Positions 1-8,189 are shown, counted from the first letter of the stretch. The stretch is DNA of 11,117 bases from an uncultured Mailhella sp. (GCF_905187505.1 NZ_CAJJIC010000078.1:1-11117); one strand, 5' to 3'. Program-made: numbers and translations. Notes: a model not told the origin generated them from the sequence alone.

Positions 1-297
1 GACCTGGCCGAGGTCGAACACAGAAGGCTCGGCCGCATTCTGGCCTCATCCGGCTGCGCGGCCGTGTTCTGGACGGGCGGCCATGCCGCCGAAGTGAAGG
101 AAGGACTTGAGGAAGAACGCTTTGCGGGCTTCTTTGCCGAGGTGCCGCAGAGCACGGACTTTCTGCCCGCCCTGAAGAGCTGGGAAGAGACCCGTCGCGA
201 CGGCAGAAAAGGCCTCGTGCTCTTCAAGGGCTCCCGCGTCAACCGGATGGAGCGTCTCGTAACCCTCTTCATGGAACAGAAAAGCCATGCTCTATAA
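1..297 (+). CDS. murF: MurF, UDP-MurNAc-tripeptide:D-alanyl-D-alanine ligase, C-terminal fragment
   Basis: The reading frame is open from the first base and ends at TAA 295-297, giving the last 98 residues of a protein normally about 450 long; the start lies upstream of the window. MurF is the cytoplasmic ATP-dependent ligase that adds D-Ala-D-Ala to UDP-MurNAc-tripeptide, the last soluble step before MraY. What is visible is the C-terminal Mur ligase domain. The motif FKGSRVNRME (residues 75-84 of the fragment) matches the conserved KGSR.x.ME signature near the MurF C-terminus, and the stretch before it fits the final alpha/beta fold. The end overlaps the start of mraY by 11 bases, as is usual for murF-mraY in dcw clusters. 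The catalytic P-loop and central domain are not in view, so the name rests on the tail motif and position. Confidence 0.88.
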   Translation, partial: DLAEVEHRRLGRILASSGCAAVFWTGGHAAEVKEGLEEERFAGFFAEVPQSTDFLPALKSWEETRRDGRKGLVLFKGSRVNRMERLVTLFMEQKSHAL

Positions 298-1369
298 CCT
301 TCTCGTCCCCTTCAGTCAGGACGTTTCCCTGCTGAACGTCTTCCGCTACATCACGTTCCGATCCGCGGGAGCGCTCATCTGCGCGCTGCTTTTCACCATA
401 CTCACCGGCCCGTGGTTTCTCAAGAAGCTCACGGCCCTCAAGGTGGGACAGCCCATACTCTCCTACGTTCCCGAGCATCAGGCCAAGGCGGGCACGCCCA
501 CCATGGGCGGGCTGCTCATCATGGCGGGCGTCGTCTTCTCCACGCTTCTGTGGGCCGATCTGTCCAACGTGTACATCTGGCTCACGCTGCTCGTGTTCGT
601 GGGCTTCGGCGTGGTGGGCTTCGTGGACGACTACGCCAAAATACGCCACCATGAGAACAAGGGGCTCTCGCCCCGCGCCAAGATGTTCGGTCTCATCGTG
701 GTTTCCGTGGCGGCCATAAGCCTGCTGCTCATGGAACCGGCCTATTCCAGCCGTCTTTCCGTGCCCTTCTTCAAGCAGTTCATGCCCGACCTCGGGGTCT
801 TCTACGTGGTCTTCGCCGTGGTGGTGCTCATCGCCTCCTCGAACGCCGTCAACCTCACCGACGGTCTGGACGGCCTCGCCATACTGCCCGCGGTCATGTG
901 CTTCATGGTCTACGCCATCTTCATCTACGTGGCCGGCCACGCGAACTTCGCCGCCTATCTTCAGGTGCCCGCCGTGCCGGGCGTGGGCGAGGTCACGGTA
1001 TTGTGCTGCGCGCTCATGGGCGCGGGCCTCGGCTTTCTGTGGTTCAACTGCTTTCCCGCCCAGGTGTTCATGGGCGACGTGGGTTCGCTCAGTCTCGGCG
1101 GGGTGCTCGGCTTTCTCGCCGTGCTCTGCAAGCAGGAACTCATCCTCATCGTGGCGGGCGGCGTGTTCGTCATGGAAACCGTGTCCGTCATCATGCAGGT
1201 GGGCTTCTTCAAGGCCACGCACGGCAGGCGTCTTTTCCGCATGACGCCTCTGCATCATCATTTTCAGAAAGGAGATCATCCGCTGCCGGAATCCAAGATC
1301 ATCGTCCGGTTCTGGATCATCTCCGTGCTTCTTGCCATCATCTCTCTTTCCGTTCTCAAACTGCGCTGA
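287..1369 (+). CDS. mraY: MraY, phospho-N-acetylmuramoyl-pentapeptide transferase
   Basis: This 360-residue inner-membrane enzyme transfers phospho-MurNAc-pentapeptide from UDP to undecaprenyl phosphate, making lipid I. Its length is typical and it has about ten hydrophobic segments. Family signatures are all present: AGTPTMGG (68-75), the aspartate pair in VDDYAK (D114, D115), NLTDGLDG (189-196), GDVGSLSLGG with D264, and the histidine triplet HHH (323-325) in the last cytoplasmic loop. In MraY these Asp and His residues bind Mg2+ and act in catalysis. The start is ATG 287, inside the murF 3' end. Its ribosome binding site is weak (GGAA near 273), so translation is probably coupled to murF. 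murD follows after 11 bases. Nothing is truncated or unusual. Confidence 0.98.
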   Translation: MLYNLLVPFSQDVSLLNVFRYITFRSAGALICALLFTILTGPWFLKKLTALKVGQPILSYVPEHQAKAGTPTMGGLLIMAGVVFSTLLWADLSNVYIWLTLLVFVGFGVVGFVDDYAKIRHHENKGLSPRAKMFGLIVVSVAAISLLLMEPAYSSRLSVPFFKQFMPDLGVFYVVFAVVVLIASSNAVNLTDGLDGLAILPAVMCFMVYAIFIYVAGHANFAAYLQVPAVPGVGEVTVLCCALMGAGLGFLWFNCFPAQVFMGDVGSLSLGGVLGFLAVLCKQELILIVAGGVFVMETVSVIMQVGFFKATHGRRLFRMTPLHHHFQKGDHPLPESKIIVRFWIISVLLAIISLSVLKLR

Positions 1370-1380
1370 GGAATTGCGTC

Positions 1381-2700
1381 ATGAGTGCCTTCCATCTTTC
1401 CCGCCGCCGCGTCGCCGTCATCGGCGCGGGCAGAAGCGGCCGCGCCGCCGTGCGTCTGCTGCATGAGATGGGCGCGGAGGTGCGCCTGCTGGAAAAAAAG
1501 CCGGAACAGATGCCCGCGGAATTTTCCGCGTGGCTGTCGGAAAACAACGTGCCCGTCTTCGGCGGGGAACACGCGCCCGAGTACTTCGAGGGGGTGGAGC
1601 TCGTCATTCCGAGCCCGGCCGCGGCAAAGGCCGTCATCGAACCGCTGCTGCCCGTGCGCGCCGACGGCTCGAAGGCGGAAATCATGGCCGAAACGGAACT
1701 TGCCTGGCGGCTTCTTGAAAAGGAACCCGTCATCGGCGTGACGGGCACGAGCGGCAAGACCACCACCACGAGCCTCGTCGCGGCCATGCTCGAGGCCCAC
1801 GGCCTGCGCGTGTTCACGGGCGGCAACATCGGTGTGCCGCTTTCGGAATACGTGCTTGCCAGACGCCGCGGCGAGCCGAAGGCCGACGTCGTCGTGCTCG
1901 AGCTTTCGAGCTTCCAGCTTCAGACGTGCAGCACTCTTCATCCTCGCGTGGGCATACTGCTCAACATTTCCGAGAACCATCTCGACTTCCACAAGGACAT
2001 GAAGGAGTACACCGACGCAAAAATGCGCCTCTTCGCCCGGCAGACCGAGCACGACGTGGCCATTCTCTCGCCTGCGCTCTCCCGCCTTCCCGAGGAGTAC
2101 GGCATGAAGGCCCGCGTCGTCTATCTCACGCCCGGCGCGCGTCCCTTTCCGGACACCCGCCTCATCGGCGCGCACAACCAGAGCAACGCCGAGGCCGCCT
2201 TTCTCGCGGCCTCGCTCTTCGACGTCACCCGCGACGAGGCCGCCCGCGCCATGCGCGAGTTTGCGCCCATCGCCCACCGTCTGGAGCACGTTGCCGACAT
2301 AAACGGCGTGCAGTACGTCAACGACTCCAAGTGCACCACCATCGAGGCGCTCAAAGTGGCGCTCCAGGCCTTCGACCGGCCCGTCGTGCTGCTTGCCGGC
2401 GGCAAGTTCAAGGGGGGCGACGTGGAAGGAATGCGTCCGCTTCTCAAAGAGCACGTGCGCGCCGTGGCGCTCTACGGCGCTTCGCGCGAGCATTTCGAGC
2501 CTGCATGGAAGGACGTTGTGCCCGTCACCTGGGACGCCTCCATGGACGAGGCTCTGGCACGGGCCCGCACCCTTGCCCTTCCCGGCGACGCCGTGCTTCT
2601 TGCGCCCGCCACGTCGAGCTACGATCAATACAAGAACTACATCGAGCGCGGCAATCACTTCCGCGACCTCGTCACAGCCATGCAGGAAGGGAAGGCATGA
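1381..2700 (+). CDS. murD: MurD, UDP-MurNAc-L-alanine:D-glutamate ligase
   Basis: The product is 439 residues, a normal length. MurD is the cytoplasmic ATP-dependent ligase that adds D-glutamate to UDP-MurNAc-L-Ala. Residues about 9-100 form the N-terminal Rossmann-like UDP-binding domain, with VIGAGRSG at 13-20. The central ATPase domain carries the P-loop GVTGTSGKTTTT (119-130), ELSSFQL (174-180) and NISENHLD (195-202). K214 is at the position of the carbamylated lysine of the family. The C-terminal domain has HRLEHV (299-304), NDSKCTT (314-320) and LLAPATSSYDQYKNY (406-420); the last matches the MurD-specific D-Glu binding loop. The ATG at 1381 is preceded by GAGGAA at 1368-1373, which overlaps the mraY stop codon. 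The 3' end overlaps ftsW as ATGA. Confidence 0.97.
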   Translation: MSAFHLSRRRVAVIGAGRSGRAAVRLLHEMGAEVRLLEKKPEQMPAEFSAWLSENNVPVFGGEHAPEYFEGVELVIPSPAAAKAVIEPLLPVRADGSKAEIMAETELAWRLLEKEPVIGVTGTSGKTTTTSLVAAMLEAHGLRVFTGGNIGVPLSEYVLARRRGEPKADVVVLELSSFQLQTCSTLHPRVGILLNISENHLDFHKDMKEYTDAKMRLFARQTEHDVAILSPALSRLPEEYGMKARVVYLTPGARPFPDTRLIGAHNQSNAEAAFLAASLFDVTRDEAARAMREFAPIAHRLEHVADINGVQYVNDSKCTTIEALKVALQAFDRPVVLLAGGKFKGGDVEGMRPLLKEHVRAVALYGASREHFEPAWKDVVPVTWDASMDEALARARTLALPGDAVLLAPATSSYDQYKNYIERGNHFRDLVTAMQEGKA

Positions 2701-3827
2701 ACCTGCGCAAGAAAAAACAGCCTGCGCCCGAACCTGCCATTCCTCCCGGGCCCGTGGACTGGTGGCTGCTCGCGCTTCTGCTTCTGCTTCTGTGCGTGGG
2801 GCTCGTGGCCGTGCTTTCCGCAAGCGGCCCCATCAGTCAGCGCACCTACGACGAGTCCTATCACTTCTTCCACCGTCAGCTTCAGACCATGCTGCTCGGC
2901 GGCGTCATCGTGGCGCTTCTGTGCTGGCTGCCGCGCTCGTTCATCAACAGGCTGCACTACTGGGGCATAGCCGTGGTCATGGTGCTGCTCGTGCTGTGCC
3001 TGCTCATCGGGCCCAAGATCAACGGCGCCCAGCGCTGGCTCGACTTCCACTTCATGATGGTGCAGCCCATGGAGTTCGCGCGCATCGCGCTCGTCATGTA
3101 TCTTGCGTACTTCATGAGCTCCAAGCAGGCCATGATACGCGAGTTCAGCCGCGGCCTTCTGCCGCCCACGCTCATCACCCTTCTCATGTGCCTGCTGCTC
3201 GTGCTCCAGCCCGATCTCGGCGGCACCATCATCATGCTGGCCATACTGTTCTTCATGTGTCTCGGCGGCGGCACGCGCGGCGGCTACCTCGTCATGGTGC
3301 TCATTCTCGCGGCCGTGCTGGTGGTGGCCCTCATCATCGTGGAGCCCTACCGCTGGGCCCGCTGGACCGCCTATCTCGAACCCTTCGCCAACGCGCAGGG
3401 CTCGGGCTATCAGATCGTGCAGAGCCTGCTGGCCCTGGGCAGCGGCGGCATCTTCGGCGTGGGACTCGGCGGCAGCATACAGAAGACCGTGTATCTGCCC
3501 GAAGCCCACAACGACTTCATCATGTCCATCATCGGCGAGGAGACGGGATTCGTGGGCATCACCGTGGTCATGGTGCTGTTTGCGCTCTTCTTCTATCGCT
3601 GCTATCGTGTGGTGCTCGGTCAGCGGAACCTCAGGGACAGGCTTTCCGCCTACGGCCTCACCCTGGTCATCGCCCTGAGCTTTCTGCTCAACATGGCCGT
3701 CATCTTAGGCAACGTTCCCCCCAAGGGCATCGCCATGCCCTTCATCAGCTACGGCGGCAGCAGCCTGCTCGCGAACATGATCTGCGCGGGGCTTCTGCTC
3801 AACTATTCTCGAACTGCGCGGGAGTAA
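2697..3827 (+). CDS. ftsW: FtsW, septal peptidoglycan glycosyltransferase (SEDS family)
   Basis: This 376-residue integral membrane protein of the FtsW/RodA/SpoVE (SEDS) family polymerises lipid II at the division septum together with the class B penicillin-binding protein FtsI, whose gene usually lies upstream in the same cluster. A short basic cytoplasmic tail (1-20) precedes roughly ten hydrophobic segments. Conserved elements are NGAQRWL (109-115), QPMEFAR (123-129), QPDLGGT (171-177), LPEAHNDFIMSIIGEE (267-282), containing the aspartate (D273) that corresponds to the proposed catalytic residue, and PPKGIAMPFISYGGSS (341-356). Dcw context supports FtsW rather than RodA. ATG 2697 overlaps the murD stop (ATGA), and AGGAAGG at 2684-2690 provides a good ribosome binding site. 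murG starts two bases after the stop. Methionine replaces the usual serine in the QPSEF motif. Confidence 0.95.
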   Translation: MNLRKKKQPAPEPAIPPGPVDWWLLALLLLLLCVGLVAVLSASGPISQRTYDESYHFFHRQLQTMLLGGVIVALLCWLPRSFINRLHYWGIAVVMVLLVLCLLIGPKINGAQRWLDFHFMMVQPMEFARIALVMYLAYFMSSKQAMIREFSRGLLPPTLITLLMCLLLVLQPDLGGTIIMLAILFFMCLGGGTRGGYLVMVLILAAVLVVALIIVEPYRWARWTAYLEPFANAQGSGYQIVQSLLALGSGGIFGVGLGGSIQKTVYLPEAHNDFIMSIIGEETGFVGITVVMVLFALFFYRCYRVVLGQRNLRDRLSAYGLTLVIALSFLLNMAVILGNVPPKGIAMPFISYGGSSLLANMICAGLLLNYSRTARE

Positions 3828-3829
3828 GC

Positions 3830-4948
3830 ATGGCCCTTCGCATCATCATCACCACCGGAGGCACCGGCGGACACATCTTCCCCGCCCTTGCCGTCATCGA
3901 GGCCCTCAGAAAGCGTCGGCCCGACATAGAGATTCTTTTCGTGGGCGGCGAGTACGGCCCGGAGAGAGACATCGTGCAGCGGGCGGGCGTGTCCTTTGAA
4001 GGTCTGCCCGTGCGCGGCTTCATCGGCCGCGGCCCCCGGGCCGTCGCAGCCATGTTCGCCATGGCCGCGGGCATCGTGCGGGCCATGGGCATCGTGCGCC
4101 GCTTCTCGCCCGACGCCGTCATGGGCTTCGGCGGCTACGCGGCCTTCGCCTCCGTGTTTGCGGCCCGCCTCATGGGACGCCCCGCCGCCCTGCACGAACA
4201 GAACGCCATAGCGGGCGCGGCCAACCGCATTCTCGGCAGAATGGTGAAGCGCGTGTGCCTCTCCTGGAACCAGCCCGCCGTGGGCGCCAGCTTCCCGCAA
4301 GAGGTGTGCGTGCTTACCGGCAACCCCATACGGGCGGACATCGCCACGCTCGGCACCCTGCACCGCGTGCGCGAGGGCGCGCAGCGACTTCTCGTCATGG
4401 GCGGCTCGCAGGGCGCGAGGGCCATCAACAACATGGTCGTCTCCATGCTGCCCGCCCTGCGTAAAGCGGGCGTGGACATTCTGCATCAGACCGGCGCGAA
4501 CGAATACGAAAGCGTGCGCCGCGGCTATCTTGAAGCGGGCGTTCCCGCGGAGGAGACCGACCGCATCGTGCATCCCTTCATCCACGACATGGCGAAGGCC
4601 TACGCGGAGTGCGACCTTGCGCTGTGCCGCGCGGGAGCCACGAGCATGGCGGAGCTTGCCGCCACGGGCACGCCTGCGGTCTTCATTCCCTTCCCCTATG
4701 CCGCGCACGATCATCAGACAAGCAACGCCCGGGCCATGGAAGAAGCGGGCGGCGGCATTCTTCTGCCGCAGAAAAAGGCCGAGGCCATGGCTGCGGACGG
4801 CTCTCTCGCCCCCATGCTCATCGATCTTCTGAAGGACGGGGAGCGCCTCGACGCCATGCGGAAAGGCGCGCTTTCCCTGGCCCGTCCCGACGCGGCCGAT
4901 TCCGTGGCCTCCGTCCTTCTGGCCCTTGCGGGCGACAACTCCAAATAA
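3830..4948 (+). CDS. murG: MurG, undecaprenyldiphospho-muramoylpentapeptide GlcNAc transferase
   Basis: The product is 372 residues, usual for MurG, the peripheral inner-membrane GT-B glycosyltransferase (family GT28) that moves GlcNAc from UDP-GlcNAc onto lipid I to make lipid II. The N-terminal acceptor domain has the glycine loop TGGTGGHIFPAL (9-20), a second glycine loop GFGGYAAF (99-106) and LHEQNAIAG (121-129). The C-terminal donor domain has GGSQGARAIN (191-200), CRAGATSMAE (266-275), whose glutamate matches the conserved ribose-contacting Glu, and HDHQTSNA (293-300). The start ATG 3830 is two bases after the ftsW stop, with GGAG at 3821-3824 as ribosome binding site. It sits between FtsW, which consumes its product, and murC. 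No anomalies were seen. Confidence 0.98.
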   Translation: MALRIIITTGGTGGHIFPALAVIEALRKRRPDIEILFVGGEYGPERDIVQRAGVSFEGLPVRGFIGRGPRAVAAMFAMAAGIVRAMGIVRRFSPDAVMGFGGYAAFASVFAARLMGRPAALHEQNAIAGAANRILGRMVKRVCLSWNQPAVGASFPQEVCVLTGNPIRADIATLGTLHRVREGAQRLLVMGGSQGARAINNMVVSMLPALRKAGVDILHQTGANEYESVRRGYLEAGVPAEETDRIVHPFIHDMAKAYAECDLALCRAGATSMAELAATGTPAVFIPFPYAAHDHQTSNARAMEEAGGGILLPQKKAEAMAADGSLAPMLIDLLKDGERLDAMRKGALSLARPDAADSVASVLLALAGDNSK

Positions 4949-4960
4949 TTCGAGTCACAC

Positions 4961-6346
4961 ATGAACAACAAGATTCGCGCCATACACATGATAGGCATCG
5001 GCGGTTCCGGCATGAGCGGCATTGCCGAAGTGCTCCTCAACCTGGGCTACACGGTCCACGGCTCCGACCTCGCAAACAGCGCCACGGTGCAGCGTCTGCG
5101 CAGCCTCGGGGCCGTCATCCATCTCGGCCATGCCGCCGAAAACCTCGGCGACGCGCAGGTGGTGGTGCGCTCCTCGGCCGTGTCCGACTACAATCCCGAA
5201 GTGCAGGCCGCCAGGGAACGCGGCATTCCCGTCATTCCCCGCGCGGAAATGCTGGCCGAGCTCATGCGTCTGCGCACGGGCATCGCGGTGGCGGGCACGC
5301 ACGGCAAGACCACCACGACGTCTCTCACCGCGGCCATCTTCGACGCCGCCGGCCTTGATCCCACGGTCATCATCGGCGGCCTTCTCAACGCCTACCGCGC
5401 CAACGGGCATCTCGGGCAGGGAGAATACCTCATCGCCGAGTCCGACGAGTCCGACGGTTCGTTCCTGTGCCTGTTTCCCATCATCAACGTGGTCACCAAC
5501 GTGGACTACGACCACATCGACCACTACGGCACGCAGGACGCCATCGACGACGCCTTCGTGGCCTTCATGAACAAGGTGCCCTTCTACGGCATGAACGTCA
5601 TCTGCGCCGACGATCCTGGCGTGCGCCGTCTCATTCCCCGCATCAAGCGTCCGTTCGTCACCTACGGTTTCGGCCGCGACTGCCGCATCCGCGGCGAGAT
5701 CGTCGAATGCGACGCCGTGAACCGCTTCGACGTGTGGCTGAGAGGCCGCGACGGGCAGGAAAAGAAGATTCTTGAAAACGTCACGCTCTCCCAGCCCGGA
5801 CGCCACAACATTCTGAACGCGCTCGCCGCCATAGGCGTGGCGCTTCAGGCGGGCATCGCGCCCGAAAAGTGCGCGGAAGGGCTCGCCGCCTTCTCCGGCG
5901 TGGGCCGCCGCTTCGAGCTCAAGGGCGAGAAGAACGGCATCACGGTCATCGACGACTACGGCCACCATCCCACGGAGATCCAGGCCACCATACGCACGGC
6001 CCGCCAGGTCTTTCCGGGGCGCCGCCTCGTCATGGTGTTCCAGCCGCACCGCTTCTCCCGCACGCAGGCGCTGTTCGGCGAATTCTGCCAGACCTTCGGC
6101 AACGTGGACAAGCTGTATCTCACGGAAATCTATCCGGCGAGCGAAGCGCCCATTCCCGGCGTGAACGGCGTGAACCTTGCGCTCGGCATCCGTCAGTTCT
6201 CCAAGACCGACGTGTGCTACAAGCCGAACTTCGACGAGGTGGTGGAAGCGCTCAGGACCGATCTTCGTCCCGGCGACGTGCTCATCACCCAGGGTGCGGG
6301 CAGCGTGACCACCGTGGGCCCCCGCGTGCTGGAGAATATGGCGTGA
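4961..6346 (+). CDS. murC: MurC, UDP-MurNAc:L-alanine ligase
   Basis: This 461-residue cytoplasmic ligase joins L-alanine to UDP-MurNAc, the first amino acid of the stem peptide, using ATP. The N-terminal UDP-binding domain begins with HMIGIGGSGMSG (9-20). The ATPase domain has AGTHGKTTTTS (111-121) and AESDESDGS (159-167); the THGKT form of the P-loop is characteristic of MurC and Mpl rather than MurD, E or F. HNILNALAA (282-290), GRRFE (315-319), DDYGHHPTE (331-339) and QPHRFSRT (361-368) complete the MurC signature, and GAGSVT (445-450) lies near the C-terminus. Mpl, a recycling paralogue, is less likely given the cluster position next to murB and murG. The Shine-Dalgarno is poor (CGAG at 4951-4954), with only 12 bases separating it from murG. 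The 3' end overlaps murB by 4 bases. Confidence 0.97.
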   Translation: MNNKIRAIHMIGIGGSGMSGIAEVLLNLGYTVHGSDLANSATVQRLRSLGAVIHLGHAAENLGDAQVVVRSSAVSDYNPEVQAARERGIPVIPRAEMLAELMRLRTGIAVAGTHGKTTTTSLTAAIFDAAGLDPTVIIGGLLNAYRANGHLGQGEYLIAESDESDGSFLCLFPIINVVTNVDYDHIDHYGTQDAIDDAFVAFMNKVPFYGMNVICADDPGVRRLIPRIKRPFVTYGFGRDCRIRGEIVECDAVNRFDVWLRGRDGQEKKILENVTLSQPGRHNILNALAAIGVALQAGIAPEKCAEGLAAFSGVGRRFELKGEKNGITVIDDYGHHPTEIQATIRTARQVFPGRRLVMVFQPHRFSRTQALFGEFCQTFGNVDKLYLTEIYPASEAPIPGVNGVNLALGIRQFSKTDVCYKPNFDEVVEALRTDLRPGDVLITQGAGSVTTVGPRVLENMA

Positions 6347-7278
6347 AAATCATCGACAGACCTGCCCTCGCTCCGCTCACGACGCTCGGTCTCGGAGGCC
6401 GCGCCCTTGCGGAAATACGTCTCGAAACCCCGGAGGACTGCCTGCGCCTTGCCGATGTTCTCGCCGGACAGACGGACGTGCGCATTCTCGGCGGCGGGAG
6501 CAATCTGCTCGTGCACGACGGCGATCTGCCGTTTGTCGTGCTGCGTCCGCTCTTCGGGGCGAAGGGACCGGACGGCGGCGCTGCGGAACCTGAAGTTCTC
6601 GGCGAAGAAGACGGCCCTGACGGGCCGCGCACGCTCATCCGCGCAGGCGCGGGCATGAGGGTGCCGCATCTTCTTTCCTGGTGCGCGGCGCACGAGCTTG
6701 CGGGACTCGAAGGTCTCGTGGGCGTGCCCGGCAGGGTGGGAGGAGCCGTGGCCATGAACGCCGGGGCCTACGGATGCAGCACCGCGCCTCTCATGCGCTC
6801 GCTCGACGTGTTCACGCCGGAAAGGGGGCTGCACACGCTCTCCCCCGAAGGATGGAAGGCAAGCTACCGGCATTTCTCCCTGACCGGGGACCCTTTGTGG
6901 TACATGAGCGTTTCCGTGGTGCTGTCTTTGCGTCAGGCCGCTCCCGGCAGCGTGCGCGAGGCCGTGAAAAAGAACTTTCTGCACAAGAAGAGCGGGCAGC
7001 CCGTGCATGAGCATACGGCGGGCTGCGTGTTCCAGAACCCGGAGGGGCTCTCCGCCGGAAAGCTGCTGGACGAAGCGGGCATGAAGGGCCGAAGACTCGG
7101 AGCCATGTACTTTTCGCCCATGCACGCCAACTTTCTCGTGCACGACATGAAGTGCGGTCTGCCCGGCAGAAGCGACGATGCGCTCGCCCTCATTCATGAG
7201 GCGCAGAAGGCCGTGTTCGAGAAGTTCGGCATAAGGCTCTCCATGGAAGTGAAGGAGTGGTCGTCATGTCCCTGTTAG
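6343..7278 (+). CDS. murB: MurB, UDP-N-acetylenolpyruvoylglucosamine reductase
   Basis: The product is 311 residues when read from GTG 6343. MurB is the cytoplasmic FAD enzyme that uses NADPH to reduce UDP-GlcNAc-enolpyruvate to UDP-MurNAc, the substrate of MurC. FAD-domain motifs are TLGLGG (14-19), GGGSNLLV (50-57) and GVPGRVGGAVAMNAGAYG (127-144). The substrate domain has SYRHF (174-178), TAGCVFQNP (225-233), HANFLV (261-266) and a late glutamate E302 in SMEVKEW. The expected proton-donor serine of the GSxFKNP motif is Cys228 here. Residues about 71-95 are a Gly/Asp/Glu-rich insertion between FAD-domain strands. No ATG lies close; the GTG start overlaps the murC stop as GTGA and has GGAG at 6331-6334, eight bases upstream. 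The 3' end overlaps ftsQ by 13 bases. Confidence 0.95.
   Translation: MKIIDRPALAPLTTLGLGGRALAEIRLETPEDCLRLADVLAGQTDVRILGGGSNLLVHDGDLPFVVLRPLFGAKGPDGGAAEPEVLGEEDGPDGPRTLIRAGAGMRVPHLLSWCAAHELAGLEGLVGVPGRVGGAVAMNAGAYGCSTAPLMRSLDVFTPERGLHTLSPEGWKASYRHFSLTGDPLWYMSVSVVLSLRQAAPGSVREAVKKNFLHKKSGQPVHEHTAGCVFQNPEGLSAGKLLDEAGMKGRRLGAMYFSPMHANFLVHDMKCGLPGRSDDALALIHEAQKAVFEKFGIRLSMEVKEWSSCPC
7251..7257 (+). promoter_or_regulatory. Ribosome binding site choosing the ftsQ start
   Basis: GAAGGAG lies eight bases before ATG 7266, an ideal distance. It makes that ATG a better start than the in-frame GTG at 7257, which overlaps the site itself. The site is inside the last codons of murB. Confidence 0.75.
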
Positions 7279-8189
7279 GCGGCGGCCGCTCGCGGCGCAA
7301 TTCCTACTCGCAGAAGCGCAGGAGCGTCACGGAGGCGCCCTCGCGTTCCCGCAGGTCCGGCGTGAACCGCAAGAAGAGCGTGGAACGGCCGAAAAAGACG
7401 AAGCGCCGTCCTGGCGTGAGCCTGCCGTCCATCCACGTGAGCTCCCGCGGGGTGTTTCTCGTGGTGCGCGGGCTGCTCGCCCTTGCTCTCGTGGGTCTTT
7501 TTTTCCTCGGCGCGGGCATCGGCCTCGTCAAGGCCTACAACTTCTGCACCACGAGCCGGTATTTTTCCATCACGGACATAAAGGTCACGGGCAACTCGCA
7601 GGTGAAGACCGAAGACATTCTTGAGGCCTGCGGCCTGCGCAAGGGGGAAAACAGCCTGCTTGTCAACGTGCACGAGGCCGAACAGAAGCTCGTGGACAAC
7701 CCGTGGATAGAAAACGTGTCCATACGGCGTTCTCTGCCCGGATCGTTCATCATCACGGTCAGGGAACGCGTGCCGCTCTTCTGCGCAAGAAAGGACAGCA
7801 CGCTCTACTACGTGAACGCAAAAGGAGAAATCATCGCGCCCGTTTCCACGAACAACTTCCGCTCTCTGCCGGTGCTGGAAATCGGCCCCGGCGGCGACGA
7901 GGCCCTGCCCATGGTGGCCGAATTCGTGGAAGAATTCAAACACGCCGGTTTTCCCTTTGACATATCCCAGATTTCATGGATACGATTGAGCGCAGGCGGA
8001 GGCTTCGAGCTTTACTGGGAAACCCGGAGACTCCGTCTGAGCATAGGCGTCGAGAACTGGAAGGACAATCTCCGGCGCATAGCTTCGGTGGTTACGGACA
8101 TTGAAAAAAGGAAGGAAACCGTCATGGTCACCAGCATCCGCGCGGCCGACGGCCAGGTGTGGATGACGAAGGCCACAGAGCAGGAATAG
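7266..8189 (+). CDS. ftsQ: FtsQ/DivIB, divisome scaffold with POTRA domain
   Basis: This is a 307-residue bitopic membrane protein. In the FtsQ/DivIB family such proteins link the cytoplasmic ring to the septal synthase by recruiting FtsB/FtsL and FtsW/FtsI. The layout matches: a strongly basic cytoplasmic tail (1-60), one hydrophobic helix (about 63-90), then a periplasmic part. The POTRA domain starts at YFSITDIKVTGN (99-110) and runs through VKTEDILEACGL and VSIRRSLPGSFIITVRER (151-168). The beta-domain follows, with YYVNAKGEII (181-190) as the usual D/N-xxG strand and a C-terminal WKDNLRRIASVV helix. Sequence conservation in this family is low, so the call also leans on position between murB and ftsA. 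The tail is longer and more basic than that of E. coli FtsQ. No ddl gene precedes it. Confidence 0.9.
   Translation: MSLLGGGRSRRNSYSQKRRSVTEAPSRSRRSGVNRKKSVERPKKTKRRPGVSLPSIHVSSRGVFLVVRGLLALALVGLFFLGAGIGLVKAYNFCTTSRYFSITDIKVTGNSQVKTEDILEACGLRKGENSLLVNVHEAEQKLVDNPWIENVSIRRSLPGSFIITVRERVPLFCARKDSTLYYVNAKGEIIAPVSTNNFRSLPVLEIGPGGDEALPMVAEFVEEFKHAGFPFDISQISWIRLSAGGGFELYWETRRLRLSIGVENWKDNLRRIASVVTDIEKRKETVMVTSIRAADGQVWMTKATEQE

Noticed and set aside
1276..2823. A 515-codon open frame on the - strand opposite murD
   Set aside because: It is antisense to a complete MurD with all catalytic motifs, and is explained by third-position G/C bias removing stops on the other strand.
2393..3829. A long upstream extension of the murG frame through murD and ftsW
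   Set aside because: The extension is Arg/His-rich out-of-frame translation of ftsW. MurG homology begins exactly at ATG 3830 with its own ribosome binding site.
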